Positions 1 to 5,607 of a DNA stretch of 19,578 nt are shown here, in pieces. The position numbers were made by a program, and so were the translations under genes. Source of the stretch: an uncultured Lentisphaeria bacterium (GTDB lineage Bacteria > Verrucomicrobiota > Lentisphaeria > Victivallales > Victivallaceae); assembly GCA_937888615.1 (NCBI GenBank), contig CALABZ010000393.1, forward strand, positions 1 through 19,578. The letters are read 5' to 3'. The number at the start of each line of letters is the position of its first letter. Within the stretch, counting starts at the first letter, position 1. Under the pieces are notes generated by a model that did no database searches, was not told where the DNA came from, and saw only the letters and a list, made by a program, of their open reading frames with translations.

Positions 1-43
1 TATATTTTATCGAAAGAACAGGATTACTAAAGAGGAGGTTATT

Positions 44-289
44 ATGGAGATAAAGGAAGTCATGGAGAATCCCGGGCGTATGATCAAGGTGGAATGGAGA
101 GGACATTTCCGTGGATACAACGGCTATAACTGGGCGCTTGGATGGATCAGCGAGAAAAGCGACGCCAAAATCATGGTTTTGATCCTGCAGGCGTTCGGTG
201 CAGTAAAATATACCGGCCGCCGCGAAGTCAACGAGTTGCGGATTCCCATGTCCGCAATCACAAAAATACAACAGCTTAGCACAATTTAG
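44..289 (+). CDS. Small hypothetical protein (81 aa)
   Basis: I do not recognise this protein. It is 81 residues with no signal peptide or membrane segment. It has an aromatic/Gly-rich middle (RGHFRGYNGYNWALGW, residues about 20-35) and a beta-strand-rich second half, which suggests a small compact beta fold. The start is well supported: AGAGGAGG lies a few bases upstream of the ATG. It is followed 11 bp later by another small gene with its own AGGAGG, so it probably belongs to the same early operon that leads into the PRTRC cassette. No function is claimed. Confidence 0.6.
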   Translation: MEIKEVMENPGRMIKVEWRGHFRGYNGYNWALGWISEKSDAKIMVLILQAFGAVKYTGRREVNELRIPMSAITKIQQLSTI

Positions 290-300
290 GAGGATTAAGG

Positions 301-516
301 ATGTTTTCAACAAGAAAATTCAGAAGGAATCAGGCGAAAGCCGCCGCCCGGATCGAAGGGAAAAAACTGACCGAAGTATGGCCCGCGTTCCGGGTCGGGA
401 AATATCACGATCCGAAAGTTCGGCCCCGGCGGAGCATCAAGGCTCTTGAACGCGAATGGCGGGGGGAGGAAAAGGTGTTCATGTTCCTCTGCCGCCTGAG
501 CAGGAGGAGGGCTTAG
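301..516 (+). CDS. Small basic hypothetical protein (71 aa)
   Basis: A 71-residue, very Arg/Lys-rich protein (RKFRRNQAKAAAR near the start, LCRLSRRRA at the end). It is unrecognised; the charge suggests a nucleic-acid contact, but that is inference only. AGGAGG precedes the ATG by about 6 bp. The last codons (Arg-Arg-Arg) are written AGG AGG AGG, so the 3' end of this gene doubles as the Shine-Dalgarno sequence of the next gene, which starts only 2 bp after the stop. This indicates translational coupling. Confidence 0.6.
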   Translation: MFSTRKFRRNQAKAAARIEGKKLTEVWPAFRVGKYHDPKVRPRRSIKALEREWRGEEKVFMFLCRLSRRRA

Positions 517-518
517 GG

Positions 519-788
519 ATGAGTGCTGTATCCGTTGAACAGGCAATCGATGTGCTGGCGCAGGCCGTGGCGCGCGATATCCGCGACGGGTTGCTTGTCA
601 CCCGGGAAACCGCCGAAAGGATGCTGGACACCTACGGGCATTCGTTCCACCGGCTCAATCTGCCGAAGATCAAATTCGGAGACGCCAAACAGTCCGGCGT
701 CCGTTATCGCGTGAGCGATATTACCCGACTCGTAAAACAACTCGAAATCGCCAATAATATAGGAGAAAAAAGCGATGGAAGTCAGTGA
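519..788 (+). CDS. Small helix-turn-helix protein, AlpA/MerR-like fold
   Basis: An 89-residue protein. LVTRETAERMLDTYGHSFHRL (start about residue 27) resembles the helix-turn-helix of small excisionase/AlpA-like DNA-binding proteins. The later GVRYRVSDITRLVKQ (about 60-74) matches the wing-plus-helix signature (vRyrvsDi...) of that fold. I chose the ATG at 519 over the in-frame ATG at 456 because the earlier start would run deep into the preceding gene without an SD, whereas 519 has AGGAGGAGG just upstream. It overlaps the next gene by 14 bp. It probably binds DNA in regulation or segregation; the target is unknown. Confidence 0.65.
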   Translation: MSAVSVEQAIDVLAQAVARDIRDGLLVTRETAERMLDTYGHSFHRLNLPKIKFGDAKQSGVRYRVSDITRLVKQLEIANNIGEKSDGSQ

Positions 789-1290
789 AAAATTCGTGGA
801 GCGGATTATCCAGTCCACAATCAAGTCGGTACTGGTACACTATGAGGTGCCGCAATTTCTGACCGTGGAACAGGTTGCCGAACGTCTCGGCGTCAGCAAG
901 GAAACAGTCCGTACCTACATTCAGCAGGGAGAATTGAGAGCTTATAATCTGTCGGACCGGATTATCCGCTTGAAGCCGGTTGACGTTAACGATTTCATGG
1001 AAAACCGGGCCACCGAGGCGAACGTCGCCACCGAGACGAACGTCGCCACCGCCAATACTGCGGCTGACGCCGCTGAAAACCCCGCCGAGCCGGAGGCGAA
1101 CGTCGCCACCGAGACGAACGTCGCCGCCGAGGCGAACGTCGCCGCCGAGAAACCCGAAGAACCCGCAGAACCGGAGATTGAACAGTGTCCGGCGGTGAAT
1201 CCCAAGACCGGCGCGCGCTGTCTGCTCCCCGCCGGGCACGAGGGCCCCCACTGCACCAATCCCGATAAACTGCCGAAAAAGGAGGATTGA
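775..1290 (+). CDS. Helix-turn-helix protein with Ala/Glu/Pro repeat linker and Cys/His tail
   Basis: A 171-residue three-part protein. Residues about 28-77 form an excisionase-type helix-turn-helix (FLTVEQVAERLGVSKETVRT, then a wing ending in DVNDFME). Residues about 80-136 are a low-complexity linker made of ANVATE-type hexapeptides encoded by 18-bp DNA repeats, then Glu/Pro-rich sequence. Residues 138-160 (CPAVNPKTGARC, then LPAGHEGPHC) have Cys138, Cys149, His155, His159 and Cys160 spaced like the small C...C...GH.GpHC motif seen at the ends of other bacterial proteins, probably metal-binding. The start has an AGGAGA-type SD and overlaps the previous gene by 14 bp. The gene sits directly before PRTRC protein E, so a role in controlling or partnering the cassette is a reasonable inference. 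Confidence 0.75.
   Translation: MEVSEKFVERIIQSTIKSVLVHYEVPQFLTVEQVAERLGVSKETVRTYIQQGELRAYNLSDRIIRLKPVDVNDFMENRATEANVATETNVATANTAADAAENPAEPEANVATETNVAAEANVAAEKPEEPAEPEIEQCPAVNPKTGARCLLPAGHEGPHCTNPDKLPKKED
1018..1071 (+). repeat. 18-bp tandem repeat, copy group 1 (with terminal unit)
   Basis: Two 18-bp units begin at 1018 and 1036, each built on the core (G/A)CGAACGTCGCCACC. They are followed by a distinct terminal unit at 1051-1071 (GCCAATACTGCGGCTGACGC plus C). They encode ANVATE-TNVAT-ANTAADA. The same unit plus the same kind of terminal block recurs in the next two genes. Confidence 0.9.
1096..1146 (+). repeat. 18-bp tandem repeat, copy group 2
   Basis: Three 18-bp units begin at 1096, 1114 and 1132 with cores GCGAACGTCGCCACC, ACGAACGTCGCCGCC and GCGAACGTCGCCGCC. 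They encode ANVATE-TNVAAE-ANVAAE inside the same HTH gene as group 1. The exact 18-bp spacing keeps the codon phase. Confidence 0.9.
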
Positions 1291-1292
1291 TC

Positions 1293-1694
1293 ATGTTTGA
1301 CCTGATCAGAGAGTTTCTTGAGAAAAGCAAGTTCGTCACCCTGACGTTCGCCCAAAAGGGGCAGCAGGTCATGGCCTGTGTAACCGTTCGTCCGGAAAAG
1401 GGCGGCGACGTGCCGCCGATCAGCGTGACCGCCGCGCCGTCGAAGCTGGAAGCGGAAATCGTTCTGGCCTTATCGAAGGCGAACGTCGCCACCGGGGCGA
1501 ACGTCGCCACCGGGGATACTGTGGCTGACGCCCCCGAGAAACCGGCGGAACCCGAAGTGCCGGAAGAACCGAAGGCGCCTGCAGAGTCCAAAGAACCGGA
1601 AACGCCCGAAACGCCGGAAGAACCTGCGGAGCCTGCGGCGAACGTCTCCGGGGAATCTGTGGAATCCGATTCCGATGATGAATGGATTGATTAA
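1293..1694 (+). CDS. PRTRC system protein E
   Basis: 133 residues. The N-terminal ~60 residues (MFDLIREFLEKSKFVTLTFA start, then a central ITV-type strand region and PSKLEAEIVLALS) follow the pattern of PRTRC protein E: a short helical start, a beta segment of the form vTLTfa...g.mtVtV.p, and an L-x-A-E-x-x-x-A-L helix. The rest is a Pro/Glu/Ala-rich acidic tail with ANVAT repeats, ending in a Ser/Asp cluster. The ATG at 1293 is preferred over TTG 1287 because GGAGG at 1281-1285 is correctly spaced only for the ATG. Family members occur with ThiF-, ParB- and ubiquitin-like partners, and their molecular role is unknown. Assignment is from memory of the family pattern, supported by the adjacent protein C. 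Confidence 0.7.
   Translation: MFDLIREFLEKSKFVTLTFAQKGQQVMACVTVRPEKGGDVPPISVTAAPSKLEAEIVLALSKANVATGANVATGDTVADAPEKPAEPEVPEEPKAPAESKEPETPETPEEPAEPAANVSGESVESDSDDEWID
1479..1532 (+). repeat. 18-bp tandem repeat, copy group 3 (with terminal unit)
   Basis: Two units begin at 1479 and 1497 with the identical core GCGAACGTCGCCACC. The terminal block at 1512-1532 (GGGGATACTGTGGCTGACGC plus C) is homologous to the one at 1051-1071. It encodes ANVATG-ANVATG-DTVADA inside PRTRC E. A degenerate single copy (GCGAACGTCTCC) is at 1638. Confidence 0.9.
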
Positions 1695-1708
1695 GGAGGA
1701 TTAGGACA

Positions 1709-1984
1709 ATGGCAAAGAAAAAGGCATCAAAAAAGGCGAACGCCGCTACCGAGAATACGGTGGCTGACGCCGCTGCCGTGAACTCCGTGACGGTCCTGTC
1801 CCGGAGTTTCGAATACGCCGGGATGAAACTGGAGGATCCCGGAACCGACAAGAGCGTTCCGGAGGTCCGGGACTTCTACAGCCAGCACTACCCGGAGCTC
1901 GTCAACGCGGACATCAAGGGTCCGGTAACTGATAAAGGAGTTGAAAAATGGCAGTTCGTGAAAAGGCTCGCCCCCAAGGGATGA
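1709..1984 (+). CDS. PRTRC system protein C, ubiquitin-like (Prok_Ub type)
   Basis: 91 residues. Residues about 26-91 match PRTRC protein C: V(T)VLSRSFEYAGMKLEDPG, then the hallmark VRDFYSQHYPELVNADIKGP, then KWQFVKRLAPKG. In Pfam terms this family is a prokaryotic ubiquitin-like beta-grasp protein. The chain ends exactly at Gly91, so a conjugation-competent C-terminal glycine is present without processing. The first ~25 residues are a Lys/Ala-rich extension (MAKKKASKKANAATENTVAD) carrying one copy of the repeat shared with the two preceding genes. The start has AAGGAGG at 1693-1699. It overlaps the next small reading frame and lies just upstream of F. It is probably the tag that the E1-like and E2-like proteins downstream act on; the target is unknown. 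Confidence 0.85.
   Translation: MAKKKASKKANAATENTVADAAAVNSVTVLSRSFEYAGMKLEDPGTDKSVPEVRDFYSQHYPELVNADIKGPVTDKGVEKWQFVKRLAPKG
1736..1771 (+). repeat. 18-bp repeat, copy group 4 (single unit plus terminal unit)
   Basis: One diverged unit, GCGAACGCCGCTACC at 1736-1750, is followed by the terminal block GAGAATACGGTGGCTGACGC plus C (1751-1771). It encodes ANAATENTVADA in the N-terminal extension of the ubiquitin-like protein. The order (core, then terminal block) is the same as in groups 1 and 3. Confidence 0.85.
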
Positions 1985-2175
1985 GTGTGGAGGAACTTAA
2001 ACACCGGTTCGGATATTCCGAGCCGGTGAAAGCTGATATTTTCGTGATTGCGGATAAAGAAGGGGTCGAAAAATGCGCAAGAATCGTACACAAGGCCGCC
2101 TGCGAAGCGGCAAGAAAACAAAAGCAGAGCGGCAGCGGATTGAACGAATCCTCTCTGCTCCCGGTACTGCCCTGA
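1948..2175 (+). CDS. Possible small overlapping gene between PRTRC C and F
   Basis: 75 residues, unrecognised, with a Lys/Ala-rich C-terminal half (GVEKCARIVHKAACEAARKQ). It overlaps the end of protein C by 37 bp and the start of F by 103 bp. For it: AAAGGAG at 1934-1940 is perfectly spaced from ATG 1948, and a second in-frame ATG at 1981 makes an ATGA junction with the C stop, giving 64 residues. Against it: both ends lie inside better-supported genes, and the only exclusive part (1985-2072) contains a strong hairpin that could explain the region as non-coding. Either start could serve mainly to couple translation from C to F. Confidence 0.4.
   Translation: MAVREKARPQGMSVEELKHRFGYSEPVKADIFVIADKEGVEKCARIVHKAACEAARKQKQSGSGLNESSLLPVLP
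2002..2028. other. Near-perfect 12-bp dyad / hairpin between PRTRC C and F
   Basis: Arms CACCGGTTCGGA (2002-2013) and TCCGAGCCGGTG (2017-2028) pair over 12 positions with a single G-U wobble and a 3-nt TAT centre. It begins 17 bp after the stop of the ubiquitin-like gene. No U-run follows, so it is not a standard terminator. It could be an mRNA 3'-end stabiliser, a translational control stem or a protein-binding operator. Confidence 0.6.
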
Positions 2176-3122
2176 CGGTACCGGTATTGGCTGAAAAGAT
2201 TGCCGTCGAAGAGATGGCTTATGCGGATGAAACGCCAATCTATCAACTCCTGTCGAAGTTGAGCGAGGCGATGAAAATTGATTTTTATAATTCTGTCGGA
2301 ACCACCCTGAACGGGAATTTGAGGACCTTCACCCGCGACATCGTACGTCGTTGTTATCGTGGAACGATGTTCAGTGTCCATCTGCGGTTGACCGATGATT
2401 TAAACGATCGAATGGGGCCGGATGGATTAAACGTGGTAATCGACTGCGGTTCCGAGGTCGCGACGGCGGATATCCTCCCATATCTGGCGGAATGCGAACG
2501 GTTGTCTCCGGGGGCTGGAAGTTATATCCTCTGGCTGCTGGCTGGCGGCCCGTTTTACATCATGGGCCCGGACCATGTCCGGGAATATCTCTCCTGGACT
2601 TACTGGGAAGGATACGATGATGAGACGGAGCTGAAAGCCAGGGGAGAGGAATATTCCGGGCCGACGCTTGCCGACTTCGAGGCCGCGTATCCACCGTTCT
2701 CCCGTGGGATTTTACGCGAAGAGATGACTATGGATTGCAATCGGTTACCCCGTGGATTGCGGGAACCGTTGTATTTCCTGCAAAAGTATCGCATGCCGAA
2801 AAACATGGGCGGAATGTGCGCCGGCGGCGACTTGCCGTTGGTATTCCTGGATTGTCCGGATAAAAATTTAGGACAAATGGTCATGGATTCGATGCTCAAT
2901 GGCGCCAACTGCGGGGATGAGATGATCAGCCCGATCAGAATACATTTCGACGGGATCGATCGTGATTTTAACGTTCTACGGTCTTATCTGGAGGGATTGT
3001 TTTACTGTCTGGATGCGACCGAAAAAGTATTGGCGGCGCTCGATCCCAATCTATATCAAACCAACGACCAGGAACCCATTGACAATCATGGTTGTTCTGC
3101 CCGCATACCGATACACGCATAA
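2073..3122 (+). CDS. PRTRC system protein F
   Basis: 349 residues, close to the usual size of PRTRC protein F. A basic start (MRKNRTQGRLRSGKKTKAER) is followed by a segment of the form LTVPVLAEKI...TPIYQLLSKLSEA (about 34-66), which fits the family's opening pattern. Two further stretches, GGPFYIMGPDHVREYL and PYLAECERLSPGAG, lie in the middle. I see no catalytic motif, signal peptide or membrane segment; it is probably a soluble, mainly helical protein. The ATG has GAAGGGG at 2059-2065. Identification rests partly on its position between C and B, the order in which the cassette members are known to occur (usually with A next to F). Its biochemical role is unknown. Confidence 0.65.
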   Translation: MRKNRTQGRLRSGKKTKAERQRIERILSAPGTALTVPVLAEKIAVEEMAYADETPIYQLLSKLSEAMKIDFYNSVGTTLNGNLRTFTRDIVRRCYRGTMFSVHLRLTDDLNDRMGPDGLNVVIDCGSEVATADILPYLAECERLSPGAGSYILWLLAGGPFYIMGPDHVREYLSWTYWEGYDDETELKARGEEYSGPTLADFEAAYPPFSRGILREEMTMDCNRLPRGLREPLYFLQKYRMPKNMGGMCAGGDLPLVFLDCPDKNLGQMVMDSMLNGANCGDEMISPIRIHFDGIDRDFNVLRSYLEGLFYCLDATEKVLAALDPNLYQTNDQEPIDNHGCSARIPIHA

Positions 3123-3133
3123 AGGAGGGGAAT

Positions 3134-3865
3134 ATGGAACTGAATATCAACAGCGGAGGAAGCCGCAGAGCGGAATTGAAAGAAGCGCTGCTGCTTTATT
3201 CGATCAACGGCGAAATCACCGCCGCTACCAGTCACGAAATCAAATACAGCAGCCGACGGCGCAGGCATGAATTGCAGGAGGGCGTTCCGCTGGACATGCC
3301 GCTATTGAAAAGAATGATTAGCCGGATGGCGGACGGGCAGAAAGAACCGGACTTCGAACTGTTTCCGCATAATCTGCTGGCTTACCGGACCGGCGCAATG
3401 GTCTGGCACGTGGTTCCGAAGCCGCGGAAGATTTATTTCGCCACGACGGACAAGGAGCTGAACAAGCGTAGCGGCCGTCTGGTTATGTATCCGGATCTGG
3501 TCTTTGCGGCCAGCGGGTCCAGGCTGGGCGTTTACGCAGTGCATCCGGTGCAGGACTGGACCGCGTCGATAAAACTTTACCGGGCGCCGGTGATGAATGT
3601 TTTCTTTGGAGGGAATATCTGTATGCCCGGAGAAATGGCTAACGTGCGACCGGTGATCGGAAACATGGCGGAATACGAACGATTATTTTTTGATTCGCCC
3701 TATTCGCACGCACACGACAGTACCGTCCACTACAAAGGCGGGCTGGTGAAATTCTGGCTTAAACAGACCAAAAACGACAAAAAACCGGCAGACTTTCCGC
3801 TGGAAGTGCTGGTGGACGCCAATAAAACACTGGGAGGGCTGTTGAATGAAATCGGTCAAGCATAA
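3134..3865 (+). CDS. PRTRC system protein B, E2-like (Prok-E2_D type)
   Basis: 243 residues. The family is recognised from LKEALLLYS near the start, a long middle beta region (MVWHVVPKPRKIYF, LVMYPDLVFAASG, LGVYAV) and YRAPVMNVFFGGNICMPG (about 149-166). The last segment has the E2 active-site layout (P..NV...G.IC), and Cys163 is the only cysteine in the protein. A His pair follows in SPYSHAHDS (about 188-196). The family corresponds to a prokaryotic E2-like fold, so the expected role is to accept the ubiquitin-like protein C from the E1-like ThiF. ATG 3134 is chosen over ATG 3092 because AAAGGAGGGG lies directly upstream and F ends at 3122. It overlaps thiF by 20 bp, indicating coupled translation. 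Confidence 0.85.
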   Translation: MELNINSGGSRRAELKEALLLYSINGEITAATSHEIKYSSRRRRHELQEGVPLDMPLLKRMISRMADGQKEPDFELFPHNLLAYRTGAMVWHVVPKPRKIYFATTDKELNKRSGRLVMYPDLVFAASGSRLGVYAVHPVQDWTASIKLYRAPVMNVFFGGNICMPGEMANVRPVIGNMAEYERLFFDSPYSHAHDSTVHYKGGLVKFWLKQTKNDKKPADFPLEVLVDANKTLGGLLNEIGQA

Positions 3866-4568
3866 GACTTCTAATCAATTATTCCGCAATCGCGTTTGTG
3901 TGAGTGTGGTCGGCGTCGGCGGAACCGGCGGGGTACTGCTGACGCAGTTGGCCAAGCTGAATATGGCGCTGAAAGCGCTGCGCGGAGCAGATTTCAATCT
4001 GGATGTGAATGTGTATGATCCGGATCATGTCACCCGGGCAAATCTCGGACGCCAGGTATTCTACGAATGCGACCTGGGAATGAATAAGGCTGTGGCGGCG
4101 GTGAACCGGATCAATCTCTGTTACGGTCTGGACTGGACCGCGCGGCCGCAACCGTTTTACGACGGTTATACTTCGGCCGATATTCTGATCGGCTGTGTGG
4201 ATTCGCGTAGGTCAAGGTTTGAGATCCGCCCCGGGAAAAATAGACGACCCTGCGGTTATTATCTTGACTGCGGGAATTCGGCGGACTTCGGTCAGGTGCT
4301 GATCGGCGACGGTTCGAGACAGCTCCCCTGGCCCGATGAGATTGCGCCGGAGTTGTTTGATCCGGAACTTGATTCGGACGCGGACGGCCCGAGCTGTTCG
4401 CTGGCTGACGCACTGGAGAAACAGGAGCTGTTCGTCAACAGTTTTGCGGCGAATATCGCGGCACAAATGCTGTGGGAATTGTTTCGTCACGGCGGGCTGA
4501 ACTATCGCGGGGTGTACTACAATCTCGCAAATATGCAGTTTGCGAAGATACCAATTAAGGATAATTAG
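3846..4568 (+). CDS. PRTRC system ThiF family protein, E1-like adenylating enzyme
   Basis: 240 residues with a ThiF/E1-like Rossmann fold. The nucleotide loop is VVGVGGTGG (residues 21-29). The conserved adenylation residues are all visible: Asp58/Asp60 in VYDPD, Asn66 and Arg69 in ANLGRQ, Lys81 in GMNKA and Asp119 in GCVDS. Cys184 in GPSCSLADALEKQ is the best candidate for the thioester cysteine. There are no CxxC zinc pairs, unlike MoeB/ThiF sulphur-transfer enzymes. The usual role is ATP-dependent activation of a ubiquitin-like C-terminal glycine, here presumably protein C, with transfer to B. The start sits inside B with GGAGGG upstream. Confidence 0.88.
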   Translation: MKSVKHKTSNQLFRNRVCVSVVGVGGTGGVLLTQLAKLNMALKALRGADFNLDVNVYDPDHVTRANLGRQVFYECDLGMNKAVAAVNRINLCYGLDWTARPQPFYDGYTSADILIGCVDSRRSRFEIRPGKNRRPCGYYLDCGNSADFGQVLIGDGSRQLPWPDEIAPELFDPELDSDADGPSCSLADALEKQELFVNSFAANIAAQMLWELFRHGGLNYRGVYYNLANMQFAKIPIKDN

Positions 4569-4581
4569 AGGAGGTTTATTA

Positions 4582-4869
4582 ATGGGGACTATCGGAAAAA
4601 ACACAGAAAAGGCGGCCGCGACGGCGGAAGACAATGGCGTGATCCGTTACGCAATTTATACACTTAGGACGGGTAACATTCATGGGACGGTGCGTTCTGA
4701 CAACAATACAGCGATGAGGGAATGTAGTCGTGCAAATAGTCTCATTGGTTTCGAGCAGTACGGCGTGGCAACGCTGGTTTTCGACCGGGGCGGACGGCAT
4801 GAGTTGATCCGGACATTTCCGGAGGGTCTGCACCCTACCGCAAACACCAAGTTATTTCCGGGGGATTGA
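4582..4869 (+). CDS. Hypothetical protein (95 aa) at the end of the PRTRC operon
   Basis: 95 residues, unrecognised. It has a beta-rich middle (IRYAIYTLRTGNIHGTVRS, then GVATLVFDRGGRHELIRTF) that resembles a small sheet-forming domain, and no motif I can assign. The ATG at 4582 has AGAGGAGG upstream, 13 bp after the E1-like gene. Its stop overlaps a TTG start of the replication gene (TTGA), so it links the PRTRC cassette to the replication module in one transcript. Confidence 0.6.
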   Translation: MGTIGKNTEKAAATAEDNGVIRYAIYTLRTGNIHGTVRSDNNTAMRECSRANSLIGFEQYGVATLVFDRGGRHELIRTFPEGLHPTANTKLFPGD

Positions 4870-5594
4870 CAAAGGCGGGCAAATACATGAGGGAAAGAAA
4901 ACAAATCGGGGTGATTATAGCCTCTGAATGGTGGGAGTCGTTCGCCGCCATGAAGGATAAAGACGTGGCCGTATTGGTCCGGGCTATGATCGCCTGGCAG
5001 AAGGGCGATGAAGATGTGCCGCCCCTGACCCCTGTGGCTGCCGCCATTTGGCCGTTGATGAAAGCCCAGCAGGAACGAAACAGCGAATCCTACAGCCGGA
5101 CCTGTGAAAAGCGGCGGGAGGCGGCTTTGAAACGTTGGGAGAAAGACAAAAAAGAGCAAGATGATGCAAAAGAATGCAAATGCATGGATTTGCATAAAAA
5201 CGAAAAGCAAAACGGTACAAGCGGTATACAAACGAACTATAATCTTAATCCTAATCATAATGTATCTAACGATACAGTAAAGAAAAGTAAACCAAAAGAA
5301 AAAATTATTGAGGAATGGCTGAAACGGTGTATCGGCAGATTTTATCGTCGCCGTAAAACAACCGAATGGAGCGGTAAGGAATTGAAGGCGCTGACCGGAA
5401 TCATCAAGCGGGACGGGGTTCTGGCGGAATGCAGGGACATTATGGCGCTCTATAATACGGGCTATGAATATTTCCGAAAAGACGTGGTGACGCTGTTGAG
5501 TAACTGGAGCGGTGAAGTCGACAAGGCTAGAAAACGCGGACCGGTCACGGCGGCGGGCGGAACCCGTTCGGCGAATGCCGAGTACGGTTTTTGA
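4866..5594 (+). CDS. DUF6291-like replisome organizer / replication initiator
   Basis: 242 residues from TTG 4866, or 235 from ATG 4887; neither has a strong SD, so the start is uncertain. The N-terminal domain (about 14-90) has the DUF6291-like pattern: a W-x-S-F/I-xx-(L/M) helix (EWWESFAAMKDKDVAVLVRA), then W..GDEDVPPLTPVA, a W-P-L-M-K helix and ESYSRTCEKRREA. A hydrophilic linker of about 60 residues (Lys/Asn-rich) follows. The C-terminal domain (about 146-225) has Trp/Arg-rich helices resembling the loader-contacting half of phage replication organizers. The next gene is a DnaC-like helicase loader, as expected for an initiator-loader pair (compare lambda O and P). The linker DNA is AT-rich and repeat-filled and may be the origin. 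Confidence 0.7.
   Translation: MTKAGKYMRERKQIGVIIASEWWESFAAMKDKDVAVLVRAMIAWQKGDEDVPPLTPVAAAIWPLMKAQQERNSESYSRTCEKRREAALKRWEKDKKEQDDAKECKCMDLHKNEKQNGTSGIQTNYNLNPNHNVSNDTVKKSKPKEKIIEEWLKRCIGRFYRRRKTTEWSGKELKALTGIIKRDGVLAECRDIMALYNTGYEYFRKDVVTLLSNWSGEVDKARKRGPVTAAGGTRSANAEYGF
5164..5276. other. Candidate replication origin inside the initiator gene
   Basis: An AT-rich stretch in the linker-coding part of the initiator has several repeat types. ATGCAAA occurs at 5164 and 5174. The inverted pair ATGCAAAT/ATTTGCAT (5174-5181, 5188-5195) has a 6-bp centre. Four hexamers of the form TAATNN run in a row from 5240 to 5263. The dyad TGTATC-TAAC-GATACA is at 5261-5276. Phage origins of the lambda type lie inside the initiator gene between its two domains. 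The assignment here is inference. Confidence 0.4.
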
Positions 5595-5607
5595 GAAAGG
5601 AGGTTTT

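Noticed and set aside
1018..1771. CRISPR-like array
   Set aside because: The repeats are short, in tandem without unique spacers, and stay in codon phase inside genes. They are coding tandem repeats.
3846..4568. Thiamine or molybdopterin ThiF/MoeB enzyme
   Set aside because: There are no zinc CxxC pairs and no cofactor-biosynthesis neighbours. The setting between PRTRC B and other cassette members fits the PRTRC ThiF family.
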